From: Muribaculaceae bacterium
Lineage (GTDB): Bacteria; Bacteroidota; Bacteroidia; Bacteroidales; Muribaculaceae
Reading direction: 5' to 3'
Length of the DNA stretch: 15,244 bases
Assembly (NCBI GenBank): GCA_029052265.1
Contig: JAIDJJ010000209.1
Span: forward strand, 1-15,244
Shown: positions 6,953 to 13,229 of the stretch, in pieces
Position numbering within the stretch: the first letter of the stretch is position 1
Layout of the letters: the number at the start of each line of letters is the position of its first letter
Notes under the pieces: model-generated
Databases searched by the model: none
What the model saw: the letters and a program-made list of their open reading frames with translations, nothing else
Told to the model about the DNA's origin: nothing
Made by a program: the position numbers and the translations under genes

Positions 6953-8440
6953 AGAAGTCTGAGGATAATCCTCGCCGTGATTTTCTTTCTTTCCATAACA
7001 TTATTGTTCTTGGATTTTACGGGCACAGTGCATAAGTGGTTAGGATGGATGGCTAAGATCCAGTTCCTGCCCGCATTGCTTGCCATGAACGCAGGAGTGG
7101 TAGTGGGTCTTGTTGCGCTCACATTGCTTTTCGGACGGGTCTATTGTTCGGTGATATGCCCTTTAGGGGTAATGCAGGACGGATTTGGATGGCTTGGCAA
7201 GAAAAGTAAAAAGAACCGCTATTCCTATTCTCCGGCAAAAAACATACTTCGTTGGATAATGCTCGGGTTGATGGCTGCAGCTGTCATTTTGGGGATAGGT
7301 GCGTTTGTCGCCATTTTTGCGCCTTACAGCGCTTATGGCAGAATCGCCCAGTCATTTCTCGCTCCCTTATGGGCATGGGGAAACAATTTGCTTGCATATT
7401 TTGCAGAGCGGCAAGAAAGTTACTCTTTTTATACAGTCGATGTATGGATCCGTGGTGGTGTTACCATGATTGTGGCAGGTGTGACGCTTGTGGCGCTTGC
7501 AATCCTTTCATGGCGGAACGGACGTACCTATTGCAACACCATTTGCCCTGTAGGCACTGTGCTTGGTTTCTTTTCCAAGTATTCTTTATTCCGTCCGGTT
7601 ATCGACACTTCGAAGTGTAATGGTTGCGGGCTTTGTGCGCGCAACTGCAAGGCGGCATGTATCGACAGCAAGACACACACCATCGATTATTCCCGTTGTG
7701 TGGATTGTATGGATTGTATCGGTAAATGCCATAAACAAGCCATCACTTATTCCTTAAGGACAAAACAGCCCAAGGCTTCAGATAATGTATCAGGGAAGAA
7801 GGCTGCCGCAGTCGATAGCGGTCGTCGTCAATTCCTGACAATTACCGCACTTGCAGGTGCTACCGCCGCAATGAAGGCACAGGATAAGGTGGACGGCGGA
7901 TTGGCAGAAATCCTCGATAAGAAAGCGCCGGTGCGCAAGACTCCTATTGTTCCTCCCGGTGCCCAAGGCATCCGCAATCTTACGTCTCATTGTACTGCTT
8001 GCCAACTTTGTGTATCGGCATGTCCCAACGGAGTGTTGCGTCCTTCAGCAGATCTTGAAAGGTTGATGCAGCCTGAAAGTTCATACGAAAGAGGTTATTG
8101 CCGTCCGGAATGTACGAGATGTTCCGACGTATGTCCCGCAGGGGCTATAAAACCGATCACGGTAGCGGATAAGTCATCCATTCAGATTGGTCATGCAGTC
8201 TGGGTGAAACAAAACTGTGTACCTTTGACAGATGGGGTTGAATGTGGCAACTGTGCCCGTCATTGCCCTGTGGGAGCAATACAGATGGTGCTGTCAGATC
8301 CGGCAAATGAGAAATCAGTGAAAATTCCGGTTGTCAACACAGAGCGTTGCATAGGATGCGGGGCGTGTGAAAATCTTTGTCCGGCGCGTCCATTCAGCGC
8401 TATCTATGTGGAGGGACATGAAATTCATAGAACAATCTAA
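6935..8440 (+). CDS. NapH-like membrane 4Fe-4S protein fused to Tat-type polyferredoxin
   Basis: This 501-residue protein probably carries electrons from or across the cytoplasmic membrane to iron-sulfur clusters outside it. Residues 1-195 are NapH-like, with membrane helices near 10-29, 49-67, 106-130 and 173-192 and paired CX3CP motifs at Cys71/Cys75 and Cys200/Cys204. Two 4Fe-4S motifs follow (Cys228-231-234-238 and Cys255-258-261-265). Then comes GRRQFLTITALAGATAA (297-313), a twin-arginine signal in the middle of the chain. The C-terminal part has four more cluster motifs: Cys353-356-359-363, Cys389-393-396-400, Cys428/437-440-444 and Cys472-475-478-482, like NapG/MauM ferredoxins. The inferred topology places the first two clusters in the cytoplasm and the last four in the periplasm after Tat export. 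It is first in an operon that ends with tatA and tatC. The exact donor and acceptor are unknown. Confidence 0.9.
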   Translation: MKIFTLRSLRIILAVIFFLSITLLFLDFTGTVHKWLGWMAKIQFLPALLAMNAGVVVGLVALTLLFGRVYCSVICPLGVMQDGFGWLGKKSKKNRYSYSPAKNILRWIMLGLMAAAVILGIGAFVAIFAPYSAYGRIAQSFLAPLWAWGNNLLAYFAERQESYSFYTVDVWIRGGVTMIVAGVTLVALAILSWRNGRTYCNTICPVGTVLGFFSKYSLFRPVIDTSKCNGCGLCARNCKAACIDSKTHTIDYSRCVDCMDCIGKCHKQAITYSLRTKQPKASDNVSGKKAAAVDSGRRQFLTITALAGATAAMKAQDKVDGGLAEILDKKAPVRKTPIVPPGAQGIRNLTSHCTACQLCVSACPNGVLRPSADLERLMQPESSYERGYCRPECTRCSDVCPAGAIKPITVADKSSIQIGHAVWVKQNCVPLTDGVECGNCARHCPVGAIQMVLSDPANEKSVKIPVVNTERCIGCGACENLCPARPFSAIYVEGHEIHRTI

Positions 8441-8450
8441 GCTACGACCA

Positions 8451-9884
8451 ATGAAAAAGAATATTAACAGTAAGGATATAAATAGAAGAGAATTTCTAAA
8501 ACGTCTCGGCATTGGGACAGCGGCTGTCTCCGGTGTGTCATTAGCAGGTTGTGGCACCAAGCAAACCTCGGCTCCTGGAGGCACTTCCGAATTGGGAGAT
8601 ATCCCCACCGATAAAATGACATATCGCACTAACCCAACCACAGGCGATAAAGTCTCCATACTTGGTTACGGATGTATGCGTTGGCCCACTAAGGAAAATC
8701 CTGACGGGAGTGGCAAGGATATAATTGATCAGGAAACAGTCAATGATCTTGTGGATTACGCCATAAAGCATGGCGTGAATTATTTCGACACGGCACCGGT
8801 GTATTGTCAGGGCATGTCGGAGACAAGTACCGGAATCGCATTGAAACGGCATCCCAGAGATTCATATTTCATCGCTACCAAGATGTCGAATTTCGGGGTT
8901 GCGGGTAAAGGGCTTTCTCCGAAGGAATCTTTCGACACTTCGGTTGAAATGTATAAAAAATCGCTGGCTAACCTCCAGACTGATTATATTGATTATTATT
9001 TGCTTCATGCAGTCGGTGGAGGCAATGGCATGGAGACCCTCAACGAAAGATTTTTTGACAACGGGCTTATTGATTTCCTGTTGAAGGAAAGGGAGGCTGG
9101 AAGAATCAGAAATCTTGGATTCTCATATCATGGCGACATTGCGGTGTTTGATTATCTGCTCTCGCGCCATGACGAGTTTAAATGGGATTTTGTGCAGATC
9201 CAGATGAATTATCTCGACTGGAAGCATGCCAAGGAGATAAACACGAGCAATACCGACGCGGAATATCTCTACGGAGAGCTTGTAAAGCGTAATATCCCTG
9301 CCGTAATCATGGAGCCTCTTCTGGGAGGGCGTCTTTCAAATGTGCCTGACCATATTGTGGCTCGGCTTAAGGAGAAAGATCCTGAACGCAGTGTGGCTTC
9401 ATGGGCGTTCCGTTTTGCCGGGACATATCCGGATGTGCTGACAGTGCTTAGCGGCATGACATATAAGGAGCATCTTGAGGACAACCTCAGGTCTTACTGT
9501 CCGCTTGATCCTCTTGATGATGAAGAGTTGAAGTATCTGCAAGACACGGCGGGTCTGATTGTGCAATATCCCACCATTCCTTGCAACGACTGCAAATATT
9601 GTATGCCATGTCCTTACGGTATTGACATTCCTGCAATATTTGTTCATTATAACAAGTGTGTGAATCAGGGCAATGTACCTGAAAACAGTCAGGCAGATAA
9701 TTATCGTGAGGCACGCCGTGCGTTTCTTGTGGGTTATGACCGCAGTGTGCCCAAACTCCGTCAGGCTAACCATTGCATAGGATGCAGACAGTGTGTCCCC
9801 CATTGTCCGCAGAACATTAAGATTCCCCGTGAACTTCACAGGATTGATAATTTTGTGGAAGAACTCAAGCAAGGTAAGGTGTGA
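8451..9884 (+). CDS. Tat-exported lipoprotein aldo/keto reductase with two 4Fe-4S motifs
   Basis: This 477-residue protein belongs to the iron-sulfur aldo/keto reductase group (COG1453-like). The ATG at 8451 is chosen, ten bases after the previous stop, because it places a textbook signal at the N-terminus. That signal is NRREFLKRLG with Arg12-Arg13, a hydrophobic stretch, and a SLAGC lipobox with Cys34. Longer in-frame starts inside the preceding gene would bury it. The TIM-barrel tetrad is present: Asp113 in FDTA, Tyr118, Lys144 in IATK and His186 in LLHA. A cofactor-site-like segment, SGMTYKEHLEDNL, follows at 334-346. C-terminal clusters are Cys378-381-384-387 and Cys442-445-448-452. No acidic surface-export signal follows Cys34, so a periplasmic location is inferred. 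Periplasm normally lacks NAD(P)H, so electrons may come from the neighbouring polyferredoxin instead. The gene overlaps the next start by one base (TGATG). Confidence 0.93.
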   Translation: MKKNINSKDINRREFLKRLGIGTAAVSGVSLAGCGTKQTSAPGGTSELGDIPTDKMTYRTNPTTGDKVSILGYGCMRWPTKENPDGSGKDIIDQETVNDLVDYAIKHGVNYFDTAPVYCQGMSETSTGIALKRHPRDSYFIATKMSNFGVAGKGLSPKESFDTSVEMYKKSLANLQTDYIDYYLLHAVGGGNGMETLNERFFDNGLIDFLLKEREAGRIRNLGFSYHGDIAVFDYLLSRHDEFKWDFVQIQMNYLDWKHAKEINTSNTDAEYLYGELVKRNIPAVIMEPLLGGRLSNVPDHIVARLKEKDPERSVASWAFRFAGTYPDVLTVLSGMTYKEHLEDNLRSYCPLDPLDDEELKYLQDTAGLIVQYPTIPCNDCKYCMPCPYGIDIPAIFVHYNKCVNQGNVPENSQADNYREARRAFLVGYDRSVPKLRQANHCIGCRQCVPHCPQNIKIPRELHRIDNFVEELKQGKV

Positions 9885-10300
9885 TGGAAGAGCTGATTGA
9901 TATCCTTGTCTCCGGCAATCATTCTTTAGTGGTTGACAATGGAGAAGTCCGCACATTCGATGGCAGAGGTGTGTCTGATTTGTTCAGGCTGCTTGAGAAT
10001 GATCCCGGGATTCTTTACGGTGCCCGCGTTGCAGACAAGGTGGTTGGAAAAGGGGCGGCTGCTTTGATGATCTTAGGCGGAGTCAAAGAGGTTTATGCAA
10101 TGGTGATAAGTGAACCGGCTTTTGATCTCTTTGAAAAATCAGGGGTCAAGATATCCTTCGGAAAACGGGTGGAGCATATAATCAACCGTAAAGGTGACGA
10201 TATTTGTCCGGTAGAAAAGCTCTGCGCGGGTTGCGCCACTCCCGAAGAATGCTTTCCGCTGATAAAGGGTTTTGTTCAATGCATAATGCATAATTCATAA
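9884..10300 (+). CDS. DUF1893 domain protein with four clustered cysteines
   Basis: This 138-residue protein has no N-terminal signal and should be cytoplasmic. It resembles the DUF1893 family, whose Thermotoga member has a deaminase-like fold; its biochemical role is not established. The start ATG at 9884 overlaps the reductase stop as TGATG; a GTG at 9881 is a less likely alternative. The core is NHSLVVDNGEVRTFDGRGVS (12-31), and GARVADKVVGKGAAALMILG (46-65) is typical of the family. A C-terminal set of cysteines, Cys108, Cys114, Cys117 and Cys123, could bind zinc or an Fe-S cluster. The last codons run into a 7-bp tandem repeat, so the tail IMHNS is repeat-derived. Tight overlap with the iron-sulfur reductase suggests a shared task, perhaps maturation or sensing, but that is inference. 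Confidence 0.8.
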   Translation: MEELIDILVSGNHSLVVDNGEVRTFDGRGVSDLFRLLENDPGILYGARVADKVVGKGAAALMILGGVKEVYAMVISEPAFDLFEKSGVKISFGKRVEHIINRKGDDICPVEKLCAGCATPEECFPLIKGFVQCIMHNS

Positions 10301-10308
10301 TGCATAAT
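10281..10308 (+). repeat. Four tandem GCATAAT heptamers spanning a stop codon
   Basis: GCATAAT, GCATAAT, TCATAAT and GCATAAT lie back to back at 10281-10287, 10288-10294, 10295-10301 and 10302-10308. The stop codon of the DUF1893 gene (10298-10300) is inside the third unit, where its G-to-T difference makes TCA TAA. Because the unit is 7 bp, a gain or loss of one copy would change the reading frame of the C-terminal tail. The region is also a potential A+T-rich hairpin. Confidence 0.8.
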
Positions 10309-10334
10309 CTTGCAACTGAACGACATCTTGGCTT

Positions 10335-10395
10335 AGTTCAAACGGTTTCAAACTGAGTTCAAACGGTTAAAACTGAGTTAAAGTGGTTCAAATCA
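10335..10395 (+). repeat. Three tandem 20-21-bp units (AGTTCAAACGGTT...)
   Basis: AGTTCAAACGGTTTCAAACTG (10335-10355 without its last base for display) is followed by AGTTCAAACGGTTAAAACTG (10356-10375) and the diverged AGTTAAAGTGGTTCAAATCA (10376-10395). The array fills most of the gap between the DUF1893 gene and the S-component gene, ending 30 bases before the latter's ATG. It could bind a regulator repeatedly or be neutral slippage sequence. Confidence 0.75.
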
Positions 10396-10425
10396 AATTC
10401 AAATTGAAAATTAAAGTAATCAATA

Positions 10426-10935
10426 ATGCAAACAACACTAAAACTTTACTCTCTCGACTATAGGAGTGTCAAGACTTATCTTTTTGCCGCATTGTTCATA
10501 ATCGGCAATGTGGTGATGCCTCAGCTGTTTCATCAGATTCCTAAGGGAGGAATAATATGGCTTCCTATATATTTCTTCACCCTTATAGCTGCATATAAGT
10601 ATGGCTGGCGCGTGGGGTTGCTCACAGCTATTGTGTCACCGTTGGTAAATTCCATATTTTTCGGAATGCCCGCAATGGCAGGATTGCCTGCCATAATGCT
10701 TAAATCAGGGGTGCTTGCTTTGGTTGCAGGTTATTTCGCACACCGTTTCAAGTCGGCAGCGCTGTGGCAGCTTCTCGTGGTTGTGGTTGCATATCAGGGA
10801 ATCGGCACACTTGGCGAATGGGCACTGAAAGGAGATCTTTTCTTGGCTCTTCAAGACTTCAGGATCGGAATCCCGGGCATGCTCCTGCAGATTGTTGGTG
10901 GATGGGCAGTTATTAATTATTTAATAAGAAAATAA
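10426..10935 (+). CDS. ECF-transporter S-component-like membrane protein
   Basis: This 169-residue integral membrane protein has about six hydrophobic helices, near residues 15-34, 42-58, 62-80, 86-105, 110-130 and 145-166. Size, helix number and sequences such as LPIYFFTLIAAYKYGWRVGL and SPLVNSIFFG fit substrate-binding S components of energy-coupling-factor vitamin or cofactor importers. No ECF ATPases or T component are next to it, so it would have to share a module encoded elsewhere or act alone. The substrate is not identifiable. It lies in the redox/Tat operon, 125 bases after the DUF1893 gene across two repeat arrays and one base before tatA, so a role in supplying a cofactor or metal for the cluster is possible but unproven. 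The start ATG at 10426 is well placed after an A-rich stretch. Confidence 0.7.
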   Translation: MQTTLKLYSLDYRSVKTYLFAALFIIGNVVMPQLFHQIPKGGIIWLPIYFFTLIAAYKYGWRVGLLTAIVSPLVNSIFFGMPAMAGLPAIMLKSGVLALVAGYFAHRFKSAALWQLLVVVVAYQGIGTLGEWALKGDLFLALQDFRIGIPGMLLQIVGGWAVINYLIRK

Positions 10936-10936
10936 T

Positions 10937-11131
10937 ATGGATATATTGCTATTGATAGGAGGTCTGGGCATGTCGGAGATTCTGCTCATAGCCCTGGTGG
11001 TGCTCCTCTTTTTTGGAGGAAAGAAGATACCGGAACTTATGAAAGGTCTCGGCAAAGGGGTCAGATCGTTCAAAGACGGGATGAACGAAGTTGAGAAAGA
11101 CATAAAAGAGACAATAAAGGAGGATAAATGA
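10937..11131 (+). CDS. tatA: TatA/E-type twin-arginine translocase pore subunit
   Basis: This small protein (64 residues) oligomerises with TatC to move folded twin-arginine proteins across the cytoplasmic membrane. It has one N-terminal helix (about 13-27) with Glu14 near its start, then the hallmark FGGKKIPELMKGLGKGVRSF (26-45), giving the hinge and amphipathic helix, and a short charged tail. The chosen ATG at 10937 is one base after the S-component stop, and a short pre-helix extension is common in Bacteroidetes TatA. An alternative ATG at 10970 has an AGGAGG seven bases upstream and would give a 53-residue form. The stop overlaps the tatC start as ATGA, indicating translational coupling. 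No separate TatB is seen, so this subunit probably serves both roles as in minimal TatAC systems. Confidence 0.93.
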   Translation: MDILLLIGGLGMSEILLIALVVLLFFGGKKIPELMKGLGKGVRSFKDGMNEVEKDIKETIKEDK

Positions 11132-11955
11132 GCTTGTCGGACGACTCTGCCCGCATGACATTCTGGGACCATCTTGACGCACTCCGTACAGTGCTTGTCA
11201 AGGTGGTCGCTGTTGTCGTGGCGTTTGGCATAGTGGCGTTCCTTTTTAAGGAGGAACTTTTTTCTATTGTACTTGCCCCGAAGGATGCCGGATTTATCAC
11301 GTATCGCTGGTTAGGATTTTTAGATGGCATCTTTTCATCAGCAGAAAGCGACCATGGTTTTTCGGTTCAGCTTATAAACACGGGTCTCGCGCAGCAGTTT
11401 TTGATTCACATGAAGACAGCGATGTGTGCCGGAGTGTTTTGCGCTTCCCCGTATATTCTTTACCAGCTTTTCCGGTTTGTGTCGCCGGCATTGTATGCCG
11501 ATGAGAGACGTTATGCCGTTACAGTAGTGGGAAGTGGCTATGTTATGTTCATGGTCGGAGTCCTGATCAGCTATTTCCTGATATTTCCTCTCACCTTCAG
11601 ATTTTTGGGTACATATCAGGTGGCTGAAGATGTCGACAATCTGATCAGTCTCGAATCCTATATGTCTACCCTTATAGTCATGAGCCTGTCAATGGGACTT
11701 GTCTTCGAGATGCCGGTGTTGTCATGGCTGTTCGGGAAGTTGGGCTTCCTGAATGCGTCCTTTATGCGTCGCTACCGGCGCCATGCCATAGTTATAATCC
11801 TGATTGTAGCGGCAGTGATAACCCCTACTTCGGATATCTTCACACTCTTAGTGGTGTCATTACCCATGTGGCTTCTATATGAAGTCAGTATCCTCCTTGT
11901 GAAATCCACTGCCCGAAATTCAAAATCAGTTGACGTTTCAATTGATTTATATTGA
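11128..11955 (+). CDS. tatC: Twin-arginine translocase receptor subunit TatC
   Basis: TatC is the multi-spanning receptor that recognises twin-arginine signal peptides. This 275-residue protein has the family landmarks: HLDALR at 15-20 (usual form HLxELR), FVSPALYADERR at 117-128 with the conserved Glu126, a conserved Pro154 in LIFPLTF, FEMP at 193-196 with Glu194, and ITPTSD at 231-236 near the last helices. About six membrane helices are evident. The loop at roughly 51-87, before the second helix, is long, as is common in Bacteroidetes TatC. The start ATG overlaps the tatA stop by four bases. It is the last gene of the operon whose first two products carry twin-arginine motifs. A MITE-like hairpin begins 26 bases after the stop codon and may end transcription. 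Confidence 0.96.
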   Translation: MSLSDDSARMTFWDHLDALRTVLVKVVAVVVAFGIVAFLFKEELFSIVLAPKDAGFITYRWLGFLDGIFSSAESDHGFSVQLINTGLAQQFLIHMKTAMCAGVFCASPYILYQLFRFVSPALYADERRYAVTVVGSGYVMFMVGVLISYFLIFPLTFRFLGTYQVAEDVDNLISLESYMSTLIVMSLSMGLVFEMPVLSWLFGKLGFLNASFMRRYRRHAIVIILIVAAVITPTSDIFTLLVVSLPMWLLYEVSILLVKSTARNSKSVDVSIDLY

Positions 11956-11978
11956 TAAACTTATTGGTTGTATTGATA

Positions 11979-12145
11979 TAAGAAACTGTTTAAAATTTAT
12001 TTTGTCTTGTCTTTGAGGTCTTTGTCATCATCTTTATGATATTTATTGAGTCATTATGGAACCCCATAACTCCATCATAAATATCAAAAATCTGCTCGAC
12101 AAATCCTCTCAATTCCTTCGACAAATAAATTTAAACAGTTTCTAA
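11979..12145. mobile_element. MITE-like element with TAA target-site duplications
   Basis: The element covers 11982-12142 (161 bp) and is flanked by TAA at 11979-11981 and 12143-12145. Its ends are GAAACTGTTTAAA and the reverse complement, perfect over 13 bp. The imperfect match continues to the centre, where TTATGG (12054-12059) and CCATAA (12064-12069) close a hairpin around 12061. It encodes no protein. A 3-bp TAA duplication is compatible with mobilisation by an IS5-group (IS1031-like) transposase, which is inference. Its position just after tatC means the transcript would form a long hairpin that could act as a terminator or stabilise the 3' end. Confidence 0.8.
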
Positions 12146-12269
12146 GTGTCCTAATAAATGTACAAATACCGGCTACGTATTGCGGCAATATAAACATTTA
12201 TTTATCTTGCGGATTCTCTTCAATTAGAGCTCGCACTAAATATTTTTCTTTGAAAATAATATTGAAAAT

Positions 12270-12300
12270 TTTGGAGAATAAAAAAAATACGCTACCTTTG
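12270..12300 (+). promoter_or_regulatory. Bacteroidetes-type promoter for the ABC transporter operon
   Basis: TTTG at 12270-12273 and TACCTTTG at 12293-12300 match the -33 (TTTG) and -7 (TANNTTTG) consensus of the Bacteroidetes primary sigma factor, with a 19-nt spacer. Transcription should begin near 12305-12308, leaving a leader of about 210 nt before the ATG at 12516. This is the clearest promoter in the window. Confidence 0.85.
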
Positions 12301-12301
12301 C

Positions 12302-12325
12302 AGTGTATTAATGTTGTAATACACT
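12302..12325 (+). promoter_or_regulatory. Perfect dyad operator at the transcription start
   Basis: AGTGTATTA (12302-12310) and TAATACACT (12317-12325) are perfect 9-bp inverted repeats with a 6-nt spacer, starting one base after the -7 element. A protein bound here would block initiation. The TGTATTA...TAATACA form is the kind of site used by GntR/YtrA- or PadR-like repressors that control ABC exporters, but no regulator gene is in the window, so the family is a guess. Confidence 0.65.
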
Positions 12326-12351
12326 ATAATGAGAGTGATAAATATAATTTG

Positions 12352-12420
12352 TAAGTGAAAAATGTAACTTTTAAGATGAAGTTTCGTCTTAAGGATAAAA
12401 TATCTGACATTTTGCACTTA
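12352..12420 (+). ncRNA. Structured 5' leader of the ABC operon (possible cis-regulatory RNA)
   Basis: TAAGTGAAAAATGT (12352-12365) pairs with ACATTTTGCACTTA (12407-12420) with one mismatch in 14. Inside are a 9-bp hairpin, TTAAGATGA (12371-12379) with TCGTCTTAA (12384-12392), and a small 4-bp hairpin, GATA (12394-12397) with TATC (12401-12404). The whole resembles a three-way junction. A further A+T-rich hairpin, AAAGAATTG (12455-12463) with CAATTTTTT (12471-12479), lies 36 bases before the start codon. No known riboswitch class was recognised. Confidence 0.45.
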
Positions 12421-12515
12421 AAATTCAATGTAATAACAAATGGAGGGTGGCGTTAAAGAATTGGCTTTTACAATTTTTTAGATGTTTACTGTCCTATATT
12501 TATTAATCCGAAGTC

Positions 12516-13229
12516 ATGAACGAAGAAATGATACGTCTAAGAGACGTCAACAAGACATATGACGGGGCTGTCCCTCTACATGTGTTGAAAGGGATAAATC
12601 TTGATGTCTATAGAGGAGAACTGGTGTCTATCATGGGGGCGTCCGGTTCCGGGAAGTCTACCCTTCTTAATATTCTCGGCATCCTTGACAATTATGATTC
12701 GGGAGAATATTATATCGACGGAAAATTGATAAAGAATCTGAGTGAGAACAAGGCTGCGGAATATCGCAACAAGATGATCGGCTTCGTCTTTCAGTCATTC
12801 AATCTGATCAACTATAAGAACGCCGTAGAGAATGTGGCTTTACCCCTTTTTTATCAAGGTGTATCACGCAAGAAACGCAATAAACTTGCCATGGAGCAGC
12901 TGGAGCGTATGGGTCTTGCCGACCGTGCCCATCATCTTCCCGGAGAACTTTCCGGCGGACAGAAGCAACGAGTGGCGATAGCAAGGGCGATGATAACAGA
13001 TCCCTCCATCATACTTGCCGACGAGCCTACCGGCGCCCTCGACAGCAAAACCTCTCACGATGTCATGGGCATTTTTCGGGAACTGAATGAGGAAGAGGGT
13101 AAGACAATCATAATAGTCACTCATGATCCCGGCGTGGCACGTCAGACCAACCGTCTCATCCGCATTTCCGACGGTCTGATAGTTCCCGGAGACATGGAGA
13201 CATCTCAAAATACTGTTTGCCAATGTTAG
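12516..13229 (+). CDS. MacB/LolD-type ABC transporter ATP-binding protein
   Basis: This 237-residue cytoplasmic ATPase powers a type VII (MacB/FtsX-like) ABC system through the permeases encoded directly after it. All nucleotide-binding elements are intact: Walker A GASGSGKST (41-49), Q-loop Gln93 in VFQSFN, signature LSGGQKQR (145-152), Walker B ILADEPTGALDS (166-177) with Glu170, and the H-loop His203 in VTHD. The GALDS sequence and short length are typical of the LolD/MacB/FtsE branch. The last 14 or so residues, ending TVCQC, are not part of the fold. The gene starts after a structured leader and overlaps the first permease gene by seven bases. Likely roles are export of a peptide, toxin or antimicrobial, or mechanotransmission in the envelope; the substrate is unknown. 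Confidence 0.95.
   Translation: MNEEMIRLRDVNKTYDGAVPLHVLKGINLDVYRGELVSIMGASGSGKSTLLNILGILDNYDSGEYYIDGKLIKNLSENKAAEYRNKMIGFVFQSFNLINYKNAVENVALPLFYQGVSRKKRNKLAMEQLERMGLADRAHHLPGELSGGQKQRVAIARAMITDPSIILADEPTGALDSKTSHDVMGIFRELNEEEGKTIIIVTHDPGVARQTNRLIRISDGLIVPGDMETSQNTVCQC

Noticed and set aside
8367..8450. Upstream extension of the reductase to an ATG at 8367
   Set aside because: It would overlap the polyferredoxin gene by 74 bases and bury the twin-arginine signal behind 28 extra residues.
9399..9956. 185-codon open frame on the minus strand
   Set aside because: It is antisense to the iron-sulfur reductase and DUF1893 genes and shows no protein-family feature.
10281..10395. Repeats as a CRISPR array
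   Set aside because: Units are directly adjacent with no unique spacers and are too short (7 and 20-21 bp).
12146..12269. Small gene or regulator between the MITE-like element and the promoter
   Set aside because: No open frame of useful length or start context is present; the stretch is plain A+T-rich intergenic DNA.
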